A stretch of 53,405 nt of DNA, taken from SAR202 cluster bacterium Casp-Chloro-G4 (lineage in GTDB: Bacteria; Chloroflexota; Dehalococcoidia; Lucifugimonadales; JADFKI01). The position numbers and the translations under genes are program-made. Shown one piece after another: positions 1 through 9,650 of the stretch (position 1 is its first letter; each line of letters begins with the position of its first letter). Below the pieces are notes generated by a model. It searched no databases. It saw only the letters and a program-made list of their open reading frames with translations, and was not told where the DNA came from. The stretch lies in NCBI GenBank assembly GCA_002816705.1, contig MUCK01000034.1, positions 1 to 53,405 of the forward strand, given 5' to 3'.

Positions 1-1
1 A

Positions 2-1108
2 AATCCCGCCACTCTGGAACTAACCCGGGAGGAGTGGCAGGCAGACCACGATAAGATATTGGATATGGGCGGCCTCTTCATTCTTGGCACCGAACGCCAC
101 GAAGCACGTCGCATCGACAACCAGCTTCGAGGTAGGTCGGGCCGCCAGGGTGACCCGGGTGAGTCGCGATTCTACGTAGCTCTGGACGACGACCTGATGC
201 GCAGGTTCGGTGGCGACACAATCAAGCGCTTCATGGACTGGGCTCTGGAAGACGATACCCCCATAGAGAGCAAGGCCATAAGCAAAGCCATCGAGAACGC
301 ACAGGTGAAGACGGAAGCGCACCATTTCGATATCCGCAAGCACCTTGTGGACTACGACGACGTGGTGAATACCCACCGAGATGTAATCTACGGTGAGCGC
401 GAAAAGGTCATAGCCGGCGCTGACGTAAAGGCCAACATACAGGCGATGGTCGGAGACGCAATTCGGGAGACCTTGCAGGCCAACCTGGTTGGCACCGTCT
501 CAGAGAATTGGGAAACGGATAACCTGGTTAGGGAATTAGGCGGCATGATGCCCTTGAGCCCTGAACTATCTGACCCCGACGCGCTTATAGACTACTCCTA
601 CGATGAGATCGAGGACATGGCCCTGGATCACGCAGAGATGCTTTACGGTACTCTGGAAGATGAGATGGGCGAGGCTAACATGCGGTCCCTGGAGCGTCAG
701 GTCATGCTCCGCGTAGTCGATTCCTGCTGGGTGCAGCACCTTACCGCTATAGATCACCTGCGGCAAGGCATTGGCCTGGAAGCCTTCGGCCAACGCGACC
801 CACTGGTCATGTACAAGAAAAAAGGCCACGAGGAGTTCCAGGTACTACAGTCCCGAATTCAGAAGGACCTGGTGTACACCATATATCACTTGGGAAGTCT
901 CGTTCGGCATCAGGGCGATGAGTCCGAGGGTGGAGACCAGCCTCGCAGAACTGCCCCTCGGGTCTTGGCAAACAAGAACAAAAGCGTCATGGAAAACGTG
1001 ATGGGCGTCAAACGGGAGGCCGTTACGTCTGGCGCTCAAAAGATTGGGCGCAACTCCGTGTGTCCGTGCGGCAGCGGCAAGAAGTATAAGAGATGCCACG
1101 GCTCGTAG
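2..1108 (+). CDS. secA: SecA preprotein translocase ATPase, C-terminal part (5' end outside window)
   Basis: This is the motor of the Sec system, which pushes unfolded preproteins through SecYEG using ATP. The reading frame is open from base 2 and enters in the second helicase domain, where the segment NPATLELTREEW and the helicase motif around RIDNQLRGRSGRQGDPG are diagnostic. The scaffold and wing domains follow. The C terminus carries the SEC-C zinc tail CPCGSGKKYKRCHG (CxC-x8-CH), which binds SecB or the ribosome in known SecAs. The internal TTG at base 59 is not a start; the gene simply begins before the window. No clear terminator follows. Confidence 0.97.
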   Translation, partial: NPATLELTREEWQADHDKILDMGGLFILGTERHEARRIDNQLRGRSGRQGDPGESRFYVALDDDLMRRFGGDTIKRFMDWALEDDTPIESKAISKAIENAQVKTEAHHFDIRKHLVDYDDVVNTHRDVIYGEREKVIAGADVKANIQAMVGDAIRETLQANLVGTVSENWETDNLVRELGGMMPLSPELSDPDALIDYSYDEIEDMALDHAEMLYGTLEDEMGEANMRSLERQVMLRVVDSCWVQHLTAIDHLRQGIGLEAFGQRDPLVMYKKKGHEEFQVLQSRIQKDLVYTIYHLGSLVRHQGDESEGGDQPRRTAPRVLANKNKSVMENVMGVKREAVTSGAQKIGRNSVCPCGSGKKYKRCHGS

Positions 1109-1161
1109 GGTTTTCATCCGTTGGCCGATAAAAGCCACGCCTACAGTGTGTGGCCCTGGGC

Positions 1162-1167
1162 TATAAT
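1162..1167 (+). promoter_or_regulatory. Possible -10 element upstream of polX
   Basis: A perfect TATAAT lies in the 221-bp gap between secA and polX. No good -35 hexamer sits 16-18 bases upstream, so this is a weak promoter call. The rest of the gap shows no strong hairpin. Confidence 0.25.
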
Positions 1168-1329
1168 CCAGCGATATCTGACGTCAAAATGACACAGCAG
1201 CCAGTTCAGACCATCTCGAAAATGTGCGGCTCGCCGTGAAAATCCGAACGAATCGTTCGCAAACACAGACTCATCGGCCAACTAGGGAGAATTCAAGCCA
1301 GTTCGGCCCGTAGTGCAAATCTGAAAACC

Positions 1330-3090
1330 ATGAATAATGCGCAGATAGCAGAGAAATTCGAGATCATAGGCGATCTTCTGGAGATGAAAGGCGAGAAGGT
1401 ATTCACCATTCGCGCCTACCAGAAGGCTGCGCGGACTATCGAGCGTCTTCCCACCGAGTTGGATCATATGGTTCGCGAAGGGCAAGACCTTCAGGAAATA
1501 CCCGGCATAGGAAAGGCTATATCAGAAAAAATAATTGAAATGGTCACCACCGACGGCCTGGTCTACTTTGACAGGCTCAAGGCTGAGTTCCCGGAAGGAA
1601 TCCTGGATGTAATGCAGATTCCGGGGTTGGGTCCCAAAACTGTTCGCAGACTCTGGCAAGAGCTGGACGTCACCAACGTCGCTGACCTGGAAAGGGCTAT
1701 TGAGGACGGAAGCCTGGCTTCCCTGCCCCGCTTGGGTCAGAAGACAGCCGATAATATTGCAAAGCAGTTGCAGTTCCAGAGGACCAAGGGCCAACGAATG
1801 CCGATGGCTCGGGCCATGCCAATTGCAGAGCGCGTTATGGCCGCAATTAAAGAGAAGTGCCCTGATGTGCGCAACCTGACCATCGCCGGAAGCGTACGCC
1901 GCATGGAGGAGACCGTTGGCGACATAGACATGCTATGTACTGCCGACGAGCCCAAGTTGGTGTTGGACGCGCTGGTTGCCATGCCTAACGTCGCAGACGT
2001 GTTGGGTCACGGCGACACCAAGGCGTCGGTTTACCTCAGCGATGGAATCCAGATAGACCTGCGAGTAGTCGAGGACAGCCATTTCGGCGCTTTGCTTCAA
2101 TACTTCTCAGGCAATCTGCAACACAATATTCAACTAAGGGATAGGGCCAACGATTTGGGCTTGTCTCTTAATGAGTATGGGCTGACTGACAAGGAAACGG
2201 GCGAGCTGGAGATGTTCTCCGACGAGGAAGGCATATACCAGAGGCTGGGCATGGTTTACGTCCCGCCTGAGCTACGCCAAGGCGTCTGGGAGGTACAGGC
2301 GGCGCGGGAGAATCGTATTCCTACCTTGGTGGAGATAAGCGATATCAGGGGCGATCTGCACGACCATACAGACTGGAGCGACGGTCGGGACCCAATGGAG
2401 ACCATGATCCTGTCCGCTAAAGAGCGTGGCCTGGAATATCTGGCGATCACGGACCACTCCGTTGGGCGCGGAATAGCCAATGGCCTAAGTCCTGAACGCT
2501 TGGAAAACCACGTGGCTCTGGTCAGAGAGCTGGAACAGAGCATTGGTGGCATCAGGTTATTCACCGGCACAGAAATGGATATTCGCGCCGATGGCTCCCT
2601 AGACTATTCCGATGATATCCTGGAAAAATTAGATTGGGTTGTGGCCTCGGTACATTCTGCTATGGGCCAGGACTCTCAGATTATGACGGAACGCATTATC
2701 AAAGCCATGCACAATCCTCATGTGGATGTCATAGGTCACCTGACCACCAGACTGGTCGGCGAAAGGCAGCCCATCGAGGCAGATTTCGAGGCCATATTCA
2801 AGGCGGCGGCCGAGACCGGCACGGCGCTGGAGATTAACGCTTCGCCGGAGCGGATGGACCTTAAGGATGCGCACGTGTATCGGGCCCGGGAGTTGGGCGT
2901 GCCGCTAGTAATTAGCACGGACGCACATACTACCGAGGGCCTGAACAACACTCGCTACGGAGTGGGGATTGCCCGCCGGGGCTGGTGCGAGCGCAAACAT
3001 ATTCTGAATACGCTACCGTTGCGGCAGTTCTTGGAATACCTGGCGTTGAACAAGACTGAGAGGACTGAGGCCTTTGCAAGACTTACATGA
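1330..3090 (+). CDS. polX: DNA polymerase/3'-5' exonuclease PolX (Pol beta + PHP)
   Basis: This 586-residue protein is a family X polymerase used in gap filling during base excision repair. The first 100-150 residues carry helix-hairpin-helix motifs (IPGIGKAISEKI, IPGLGPKTVRRLW). The nucleotidyltransferase core has GSVRRMEETVGDIDML near residues 185-200 and a third carboxylate in IQIDLRVV near 241, so the three catalytic Asp are present. A PHP phosphoesterase domain starts near residue 341 with DLHDHTDWSD and contains further His/Asp metal ligands (ITDHS, STDAHT). Its length matches bacterial PolX. The next gene overlaps its 3' end by 17 bases, which suggests a shared transcript. The ATG at 1330 has no strong ribosome binding site. 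Confidence 0.93.
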   Translation: MNNAQIAEKFEIIGDLLEMKGEKVFTIRAYQKAARTIERLPTELDHMVREGQDLQEIPGIGKAISEKIIEMVTTDGLVYFDRLKAEFPEGILDVMQIPGLGPKTVRRLWQELDVTNVADLERAIEDGSLASLPRLGQKTADNIAKQLQFQRTKGQRMPMARAMPIAERVMAAIKEKCPDVRNLTIAGSVRRMEETVGDIDMLCTADEPKLVLDALVAMPNVADVLGHGDTKASVYLSDGIQIDLRVVEDSHFGALLQYFSGNLQHNIQLRDRANDLGLSLNEYGLTDKETGELEMFSDEEGIYQRLGMVYVPPELRQGVWEVQAARENRIPTLVEISDIRGDLHDHTDWSDGRDPMETMILSAKERGLEYLAITDHSVGRGIANGLSPERLENHVALVRELEQSIGGIRLFTGTEMDIRADGSLDYSDDILEKLDWVVASVHSAMGQDSQIMTERIIKAMHNPHVDVIGHLTTRLVGERQPIEADFEAIFKAAAETGTALEINASPERMDLKDAHVYRARELGVPLVISTDAHTTEGLNNTRYGVGIARRGWCERKHILNTLPLRQFLEYLALNKTERTEAFARLT

Positions 3091-3793
3091 CCTACTGCTC
3101 GAAGAAGAGCAGCACACAGAAGTCTTGGCGGATATCGATCCGATTGAGCACCTGCGGAGGCTGCTCAATGACGGTGTGGAATGGCCTGTCGCCCTTCTGA
3201 AGTCAATGGCGTTATGGACGGTCCCCGTGGAGACTGTGGGAGGCCGGCAATTTTCCTACTTCATTGGTGGAGAGGCCTTCGATTGGCTGCTGTTAGCAGA
3301 GCGCCTATGCCAAGAGGTTGGCGAGTTCATTCCTGCGGACGAAATGGAAGAGTTACTTTTCACGGGTAGGTTTCCAGCGTCGTTCGATGATTCGCAGGTC
3401 AAAGAGCTACTGGGTGTTCATAAGCGCAGAGGTTACCTTAACTACTATTACGGTGTGGTCGTTGAGGAGGCCCTTCAGATGGCCGTGGAGCGAGAGGTCC
3501 ACAAGCGTAAGCTGAGTAATGGCAACCAGTATGAAGGCGATTACTCGGATGAGGTATTCGAGAAGATTTATCGTGAGCCCCGGGAAGCCTTGATGGAAGA
3601 GTTCAGGCAAGAGGGCAGTTATGACAGCCTGGAAGTCATGTCCGTCACTCAGTTGAAAGAGTTCACCTACTGGCTTTTCAAGTACAGGATAAAGACTTCA
3701 GACAAGGCTAAGATTGCCAGCGATACGAAGAAGGGCCTGGACGCCCTGCTCGAGATGGCGATGCCAAAGCATCCGGTGATTAAGATATCTTAG
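3074..3793 (+). CDS. Conserved-looking protein of unknown function, coupled to polX
   Basis: I do not recognise this 239-residue protein. It starts at TTG 3074 inside the last codons of polX, preceded by a CTGAGG-like ribosome binding site, and the overlap points to translational coupling. It is acidic and predicted largely helical, with many Glu/Lys/Leu residues, no signal peptide and no membrane segment. A tyrosine-rich patch (RRGYLNYYYGVV) lies near the middle. No catalytic motif is evident. Its last codons form one arm of a 14-bp hairpin shared with the convergent MFS gene. Because it is coupled to a repair polymerase, a role with PolX is possible but only inferred. Confidence 0.75.
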   Translation: MQDLHDLLLEEEQHTEVLADIDPIEHLRRLLNDGVEWPVALLKSMALWTVPVETVGGRQFSYFIGGEAFDWLLLAERLCQEVGEFIPADEMEELLFTGRFPASFDDSQVKELLGVHKRRGYLNYYYGVVVEEALQMAVEREVHKRKLSNGNQYEGDYSDEVFEKIYREPREALMEEFRQEGSYDSLEVMSVTQLKEFTYWLFKYRIKTSDKAKIASDTKKGLDALLEMAMPKHPVIKIS

Positions 3794-3810
3794 GCGTTAA
3801 TCACCGGATG
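3770..3810. terminator. 14-bp hairpin spanning both stop codons of convergent genes
   Basis: CATCCGGTGATTAA (3770-3783) and TTAATCACCGGATG (3797-3810) pair perfectly around a 13-base loop. The left arm encodes the end of the 239-residue protein and the right arm encodes the end of the MFS transporter. Neither side has a strong T tract, so termination is plausible but not certain. Confidence 0.5.
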
Positions 3811-5071
3811 TCTCACTAGCAATTTCCTCCGACTCCTCAGGTGCTTTTATCTCTTTGAACATCCTGTAAAGCATGTAATTGTAAACCAGCTTTACCCCCG
3901 CCCCTGCTAAGAACGGCGCGCCCAAGAAGGCCACCTGTGCGACGAATCCGCCAATTGTGGGACTTATTACCTGCGCCGCGTTCCTTCCCAGGTTGTTCAG
4001 CGTGGCCATTGCTGTTCTGGACTCCTGCGGCACGATGGCCATGGTGTATGACTGCCGGGTTGGTACGTCCATCTCGTTGGAGACTTCGTGCAGGAAAAAG
4101 AATAGGATGGCCATCCACAGGTTGGATGCGAATGCCATTGCAATGAATAGCAGGTTGGCGACTGCCTGGGACCAGGCCATGGTATTCACAAGCCCGATGC
4201 GAGAAGCCACAGGCGCCGCCAATGCCACAGACACCACGTTTAGCATCTGCGCCGCGAAGAATACGGCTGACACGGAAACCACATCCACCCCAAACCTGGT
4301 TACGAACCAGTAGGATATGAAGCCTCGTGCTATGAACCCGCCTCCAAAGGCGTCCAACGACGAAACAGCGGTCATCTTGATGATGAGCTTCCTATCGGCG
4401 CTGCTTCCTCCTATGCGGTTTTTCCCAACTGATTGGGCGGGCGGCTCAACGTTGGGCGACAGTTTTCCGTAGAGTGCGATGCCACATAGAGCGAACACGG
4501 CGTAAACGGCGAACATGGCCTTGAAGGATGCGATCTCCTCCATCCCGGCCCAGCTTTGAAGAAGGATGGGTACGGATACCAGCAAAGCGCCGGTGGCCTT
4601 GGTGAATATGCTGACGAGGTTGTACCAGCTAAATGCCAGGGTCCTTTGCGATGGCTCGCACGTCTGCGCCAGAATGGCCGTGTCCATGGAGATGAAGGCC
4701 GTCCTATCGCCGCCAGACGACGTAGTGACGGCGAACAGGCCGATCAGCATCAGTACCCAGACGGAGGAAGTCCAGGGAAAGAGCAGGCCTCCCATGACCA
4801 TCAGCACCGACAGGCCCACCAACAGCCGCCTTCGACCGATGGCGTCGCCTCGCCAACTGGCCAGGAGGTTGGAAAGCGCGCTGCCTGCCATGATGCCGCT
4901 GAACACCATGCCGGCCTGCAACGCCGTGAAGTTCAATAGGGAAAGGTAGACCCCCAGGAAAACACTGAGGAAGCCGTAGTCCAGGGTTCGGATGGCAGAA
5001 GCGACGATGATTATCTTGCCGTCGCGGTCTAGGCGCGGGAGGAATCTAGATAGGTTCCGTAATCGGATCAT
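3797..5071 (-). CDS. Major facilitator superfamily transporter
   Basis: This 424-residue membrane protein has about 12 hydrophobic segments. The loop between helices 2 and 3 reads RGDAIGRRRLLVG, a variant of the MFS signature GxxxDRxGRR. The second half begins after a hydrophilic loop near residues 205-230 and repeats the pattern. The substrate cannot be told from sequence; the family includes drug and metabolite exporters. It lies 54 bases downstream of valS on the same strand and may be cotranscribed with it. It converges with the 239-residue gene, sharing the hairpin at 3770-3810. Confidence 0.88.
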   Translation of the reverse strand: MIRLRNLSRFLPRLDRDGKIIIVASAIRTLDYGFLSVFLGVYLSLLNFTALQAGMVFSGIMAGSALSNLLASWRGDAIGRRRLLVGLSVLMVMGGLLFPWTSSVWVLMLIGLFAVTTSSGGDRTAFISMDTAILAQTCEPSQRTLAFSWYNLVSIFTKATGALLVSVPILLQSWAGMEEIASFKAMFAVYAVFALCGIALYGKLSPNVEPPAQSVGKNRIGGSSADRKLIIKMTAVSSLDAFGGGFIARGFISYWFVTRFGVDVVSVSAVFFAAQMLNVVSVALAAPVASRIGLVNTMAWSQAVANLLFIAMAFASNLWMAILFFFLHEVSNEMDVPTRQSYTMAIVPQESRTAMATLNNLGRNAAQVISPTIGGFVAQVAFLGAPFLAGAGVKLVYNYMLYRMFKEIKAPEESEEIASETSGD

Positions 5072-5125
5072 CGAAAGCGAATGTCTTTACCGACGGATGC
5101 TAAAGAGGTGGCTTTGTCCAATGAA

Positions 5126-7807
5126 TTAGCCACCCAGTCGGGAGAGAATCTCCTCGACGCGGCTGCGGCGTTCCTCTATGCCTTCCAGCCTGAGTCGTTC
5201 CCTGTCCACAACCTCCTCAGGCGCCTTGGAGGTGAAGCTCTCGTCCTGTAGTCTGCCGGAAAGTCTGGCGTGATTCGTCTGAATCTCTTCTATCTCGTCT
5301 CTCAGGCGTTGGCGCTCCTTCTCCAGGTCGACTAGGCCGCCAAGAGGAATCGTCACCGTCCCTGATTTCAGTACCAGGGAAACCCTGTCGTTGGATGAGT
5401 TGTCAGAGCCCCCGTTCGTGTCAAACGTAAGCGGGTCCACCTTGGCTAGCATCTTGATGGCGTCCGCCTCTGCCCGGGCTACGTCGGCGATCTCAGGGGT
5501 CTCCACGATGGCCTCTACGCTCTGGTTAGGCTGTATCCGGAACTCGGCTCGCATGTTGCGAATGGCCCTGATCATTTCGATTACGGAATCGACCTCTGCT
5601 TCGGCCTCTGGGTCTACCAAAGCCTGGTCCGACTTGGGGTAATCGGCAACGATGAGCGCGCTCGGAGTACCTGGAGCAGGCGGCAGGAACTCCAGCAGCG
5701 TCTGCCATATCTCCTCTGTGACGAAGGGCATGAAGGGGTGCAGGAGCCGGAGTATCTTTTCCAGCACGTAGGCCAAGTATGGCATTGGAGACGGGCCGTC
5801 CGGATCGCTGCGCATGCGAATCTTGGCCATCTCAATGTACCAGTCGGCGTACTCGTGCCACATGAAGTCGTGGACCGTGCGCTGAGCCTCGCCGAAGTTG
5901 TAATCCTCCATTTGCCTTTGCACGTCTGCAGCCAACCGGTTCAGGCGGCTAAGAATCCACCTGTCCTGGCGATGTACAGGCGTGGGAGGCTGGTGCCAGT
6001 CGTCTGCCACCTTCTCTCGCTCCAGGTAGCTCATGACGAATCGGGAGGCGTTCCACAGCTTATTCGCGAAGTTTCGACTGGCCTCCAGCTTCTGCTCGTT
6101 CAGGCGCTGGTTGTTGCCAGGCGATGTGCCTATGGTGAGAGCGAACCGTAGCGCGTCCGCGCCGTACATGTCGATCAGATCCAGCGGGTCGAGAACGTTG
6201 CCTTTGGTCTTGCTCATCTTTATGCCAGAAGGATCCAGGACCAGGCCGTGCAGGTACACCGTATGGAACGGCGGCTTTTCCATGTTCTCAATGCCCATCA
6301 TCATCATGCGGGCCACCCAGAAGAACAGTATGTCGTAGCCTGTCTCCAAGACGCTTGTGGGGTAGAAGTAGTCCAGGTCCTCAGACTTATCAGGCCACCC
6401 TAAAGTAGAGTGGGTCCACAGGCCGGAGCTGAACCAGGTGTCTAGCACGTCCTCGTCACGGCGGAGGTTCTTGGAGTCGCACTTGGGGCATGACTCGGGG
6501 TCCTCATGCTCGACGACGATCTCATTGCAGCCTTCGCAATACCACACCGGGATGCGGTGTCCCCACCAGAGCTGACGACTAATGCACCAGTCTCGTATGT
6601 TGTCCATCCAGTTGAAATAAACCCGGGAGAAACGCTCTGGGATAATCTGAGTGTCACCATTGGCTACGGCGTCTCTGGCGGGCTTGGCCAGTGGCGCCAT
6701 ACTCACATACCATTGCAGCGTGACGATTGGCTCCACCACGTCATCGGACCTATCGCAGTGCCCGACCGAGTGGTGGTATGGCTCCACCTCAACCAGCAAC
6801 CCGTCGCGCTCTAGCTCTTCGATAATGTTCTTGCGAGCCTCAGCCATCGTCTGGCCCCGGTACGGACCAGCATCGGCGTTCAACGTGCCGTCTAGCTCCA
6901 TAAGGTTGATGATGGGCAGACTGTGGCGTTGGCCAATCTCGAAGTCCGCGGCGTCGTGCCCCGGCGTCACCTTCAGCGCGCCGGTTCCAAACTCCAATTC
7001 CACGGCCTCGTCGCCTACCACCGGTATGGCCCGTTTCAGGACAGGCAGTATCACGTTCTTACCGATGTACTTTTTGTAGCGGTCGTCTTCAGGATTTACC
7101 GCGACAGCCGTGTCGCCGAGGAGCGTTTCCGGGCGCGTGGTGGCAACGACAAGCGAGTCGCTGCCGTCTTCCAGCTCGTACCGTATATGGTACAGACTGG
7201 CGTTTTCTTCCTGGTACTTGACTTCAAGGTCGGAGAGGGCCGTGCGACAACGGGGGCACCAGTTGGTGATGCGCTCGCCCCTGTAGATAAGGCCCTTCTT
7301 GTAAAGATTTACAAACGTTGTGCGGACCGCTTTGCTGGGTCCCTCGTTCAGCGTGAAGGCGGTGCGAGACCAGTCGCAGGAGGCACCCAGTCGGCGCAGC
7401 TGCTCGTAGATTCGATTGCCGTACTGGTCTACCCATTGCCAGACGCGCTCCACGAACTTTTCACGCCCCAGGTCATGGCGGGTCATGCCGTCGGCTGCCA
7501 GCGTGCGCTCTACGACTACCTGTGTGGCGATGCCTGCGTGGTCGGAGCCAGGCAGGAAAAGCGTTGGCTCACCCTGCATGCGGTGCCAGCGAACCATCAG
7601 GTCTTCCAGCGCTGTAGTTAGAGCATGGCCCATGTGGAGCTCGCCCGTCACGTTGGGAGGCGGCATAATCACAGTGAAGGGCTGCTTTGTCTTGTCGATC
7701 TCCGGGGTGAAGTAGCCGCCATCCGTCCAGAACTGGTAGATGCGCTCTTCCACGGCCTTGGCGTCGTACGCTTTGGGGATTTCTCGTCGGGGGCTGGTCT
7801 GTGTCAT
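5126..7807 (-). CDS. valS: Valyl-tRNA synthetase
   Basis: This class I synthetase of 893 residues charges tRNA-Val. The ATP-binding signature appears as PPNVTGELHMGHAL near residue 50, and the KMSKS loop as GIKMSKTKGNVLDP. Between them lies the editing domain. Zinc-type cysteines follow (CEGC, CPKC). The end carries the coiled-coil arm typical of ValS (DLEKERQRLRDEIEEI and beyond), and the length is normal. The ATG at 7807 is chosen because MTQTSPRREIPKAYDAKAVE fits the family N terminus. No T-box is visible upstream, unlike leuS in this window. Confidence 0.97.
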   Translation of the reverse strand: MTQTSPRREIPKAYDAKAVEERIYQFWTDGGYFTPEIDKTKQPFTVIMPPPNVTGELHMGHALTTALEDLMVRWHRMQGEPTLFLPGSDHAGIATQVVVERTLAADGMTRHDLGREKFVERVWQWVDQYGNRIYEQLRRLGASCDWSRTAFTLNEGPSKAVRTTFVNLYKKGLIYRGERITNWCPRCRTALSDLEVKYQEENASLYHIRYELEDGSDSLVVATTRPETLLGDTAVAVNPEDDRYKKYIGKNVILPVLKRAIPVVGDEAVELEFGTGALKVTPGHDAADFEIGQRHSLPIINLMELDGTLNADAGPYRGQTMAEARKNIIEELERDGLLVEVEPYHHSVGHCDRSDDVVEPIVTLQWYVSMAPLAKPARDAVANGDTQIIPERFSRVYFNWMDNIRDWCISRQLWWGHRIPVWYCEGCNEIVVEHEDPESCPKCDSKNLRRDEDVLDTWFSSGLWTHSTLGWPDKSEDLDYFYPTSVLETGYDILFFWVARMMMMGIENMEKPPFHTVYLHGLVLDPSGIKMSKTKGNVLDPLDLIDMYGADALRFALTIGTSPGNNQRLNEQKLEASRNFANKLWNASRFVMSYLEREKVADDWHQPPTPVHRQDRWILSRLNRLAADVQRQMEDYNFGEAQRTVHDFMWHEYADWYIEMAKIRMRSDPDGPSPMPYLAYVLEKILRLLHPFMPFVTEEIWQTLLEFLPPAPGTPSALIVADYPKSDQALVDPEAEAEVDSVIEMIRAIRNMRAEFRIQPNQSVEAIVETPEIADVARAEADAIKMLAKVDPLTFDTNGGSDNSSNDRVSLVLKSGTVTIPLGGLVDLEKERQRLRDEIEEIQTNHARLSGRLQDESFTSKAPEEVVDRERLRLEGIEERRSRVEEILSRLGG

Positions 7808-7940
7808 GCCGTTTGAACCTACGCCAAGGGATTTTTCATGAAGATGATTTCATCATTGTAGCTAGCGGTTGTGAATAGCGTCAATGAAAGTGAATGGCTT
7901 GATGGCCTGCGTAATTTGATTCCTGTGTCCAGACAATAAA

Positions 7941-7972
7941 CTACGGGCCTCGTTATTTAACGAGGCCCGTAG
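7941..7972 (-). terminator. Intrinsic terminator of the ChlI/MoxR-like ATPase gene
   Basis: There is a perfect 14-bp stem (7941-7954 with 7959-7972) and a 4-base loop. On the minus strand it is followed by TTTATTGT. It lies 25 bases past the stop of the ATPase gene and separates it from valS. Confidence 0.85.
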
Positions 7973-7996
7973 CATCTGAACCAATAGGAATGTGTT

Positions 7997-9397
7997 CTAT
8001 GCCGTGTAAATCATGTGACCGCCGGACTGGTCGCGATTAATTCGGCGGTTCAGGTGCAGGCCCTCAAGGATGAATTCCATAGCAGAGGCGATGGCCGCCG
8101 GATCCTCCGAAGGTTCGATACGCTTGATGAGCTTGGACGCCTCGCCGATCTGAGGCAAATTCTTCACGTAATCTGATGAAGGTATGTCGCTGCCAGTCTC
8201 AAGCGTAAAGCCCTCCTCGAATTTCGCAACCAGATCTTCGAAATCCCTTGGCTTGAAATGACGCCCGAAGGTGTTGAGCACGGCCTTCTTGGTCAACTCT
8301 TCCACGACCTTGAACTCGCGGCCCTCTTCCACGCTTTCCATCTCCAACTTTCCAAGCGTAGAAGCCACGATGGCCGGCAAATCGCTGACTCTGGGCGCCG
8401 CCTTCTCCTTGTGCTTGAGGCTGCGCTTGAAGGCAGAGCTAAGGACCGTCTCGTAGTTTGCGATTGAAACGCGCAGACTTACGCCCGAGCGCTGGTTTAC
8501 GTCCGGGCTGCGTCGGGCAAGGGCTGTGATCTCTGCCACCAATTCCTTCATGTAGTCCGGTACAGTCACCTGCTCCGACGTATCGTCAAACCTTGTGTAC
8601 TCCTGCTCTACGATACCCATTTCCTGAGCCGTGGTTTTTGGGTAATGTGTTCGGATCTGCGCGCCGTAGCGGTCTTTAAGCGGCGTGATTATTCGGCCTC
8701 GGTTGGTGTAGTCCTCCGGGTTGGCGCTGGACACAAGGAAAACGTCCAGGGGCAACATAATGCGATAGCCCTTGATCTGGATGTCCCTCTCCTGCATCAG
8801 GTTGAACAGGCTGACCTGTATTCGCTCTGACAGGTCAGGCAGTTCGTTCATGCAGAATATGCCGCGATTGGTTCGAGGGATCAGTCCATAGTGGATGGTC
8901 AGTTCGTCAGAGAGATAACGTCCTTCCGCGACCTTTATCGGGTCGATTTCACCAATGAGGTCCGCGACAGTAATGTCGGGAGTCGCAAGCTTTTCGGCGT
9001 ACCTCATCTCTCTGGGGAGCCAGGATATCTTGGCCCTATCCCCTTCCGCCGCGATCTTGTTCTTGCAATGCAGGCAGATTGGCTTGAATGGGTCGTCGTT
9101 AAGCTCACACCCTTCCATAACCGGGATCTCGTCGTCCAGCAGCGACACCAGACTTCGGATTATTCGTGACTTAGCTTGACCGCGCTCGCCCAGCAAAATA
9201 ATGTCCTGGCCTGCCAGAATGGCATTTTCCATCTGAGGCAAAACGGATTCATCAAAACCAATGATGCCTGGGAATAGATTCTGGCCCGACTTTATATTCT
9301 TTATTAAATTCTTGCGGATCTCCTGCTTTACACTGAGGACTTCGTATCCGCTCTCCCGCAGGTCTCCGATATTTTGGGGTTTGGTGGTTGTGGACAT
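7997..9397 (-). CDS. AAA+ ATPase of the magnesium chelatase ChlI/MoxR group, orphan
   Basis: This 466-residue AAA+ ATPase has Walker A GERGQAKS at residues 70-77, an inserted CLHC pair shortly after, Walker B in GIFCMNELPDL, sensor 1 in FLVSSANPEDY and an arginine-finger region at TPLKDRYGAQ. These fit the ChlI/MoxR group, whose members remodel partner proteins together with a von Willebrand A (VWA) protein. No VWA gene is adjacent, so the partner is elsewhere or absent. A clear AAGGAG site precedes the ATG. The gene is monocistronic: a terminator follows, and a divergent gene lies upstream. Its substrate is unknown. Confidence 0.88.
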   Translation of the reverse strand: MSTTTKPQNIGDLRESGYEVLSVKQEIRKNLIKNIKSGQNLFPGIIGFDESVLPQMENAILAGQDIILLGERGQAKSRIIRSLVSLLDDEIPVMEGCELNDDPFKPICLHCKNKIAAEGDRAKISWLPREMRYAEKLATPDITVADLIGEIDPIKVAEGRYLSDELTIHYGLIPRTNRGIFCMNELPDLSERIQVSLFNLMQERDIQIKGYRIMLPLDVFLVSSANPEDYTNRGRIITPLKDRYGAQIRTHYPKTTAQEMGIVEQEYTRFDDTSEQVTVPDYMKELVAEITALARRSPDVNQRSGVSLRVSIANYETVLSSAFKRSLKHKEKAAPRVSDLPAIVASTLGKLEMESVEEGREFKVVEELTKKAVLNTFGRHFKPRDFEDLVAKFEEGFTLETGSDIPSSDYVKNLPQIGEASKLIKRIEPSEDPAAIASAMEFILEGLHLNRRINRDQSGGHMIYTA

Positions 9398-9552
9398 GCC
9401 TGGGTCTCCTTATGCAGATGCTATTGTGGTATCTCATCCCGTTTGTCGTAAGTACGAGCGATGTAACTTAATTGAATGGTTCAAAACTGACTGATCGCCG
9501 AGCCTGTATGGATGTGCTCGACGATTGCACCAAGTTTGGCATAGGTTAAGTT

Positions 9553-9564
9553 TGGTTGCAACCA
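9553..9564. promoter_or_regulatory. 12-bp perfect palindrome in a divergent intergenic region
   Basis: TGGTTGCAACCA reads the same on both strands. It lies 87 bases upstream of the TTG start of the metallo-beta-lactamase-like gene, in the gap that divides it from the divergent AAA+ gene. It could be an operator. No regulator is encoded next to it. Confidence 0.3.
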
Positions 9565-9650
9565 CATTCGGGAAGAAATAATGCTATCTTAAACGGCGAA
9601 AACCGATGATATCAGCACACCTGCCTCTGATACAAACGTAGGAGATTCCA

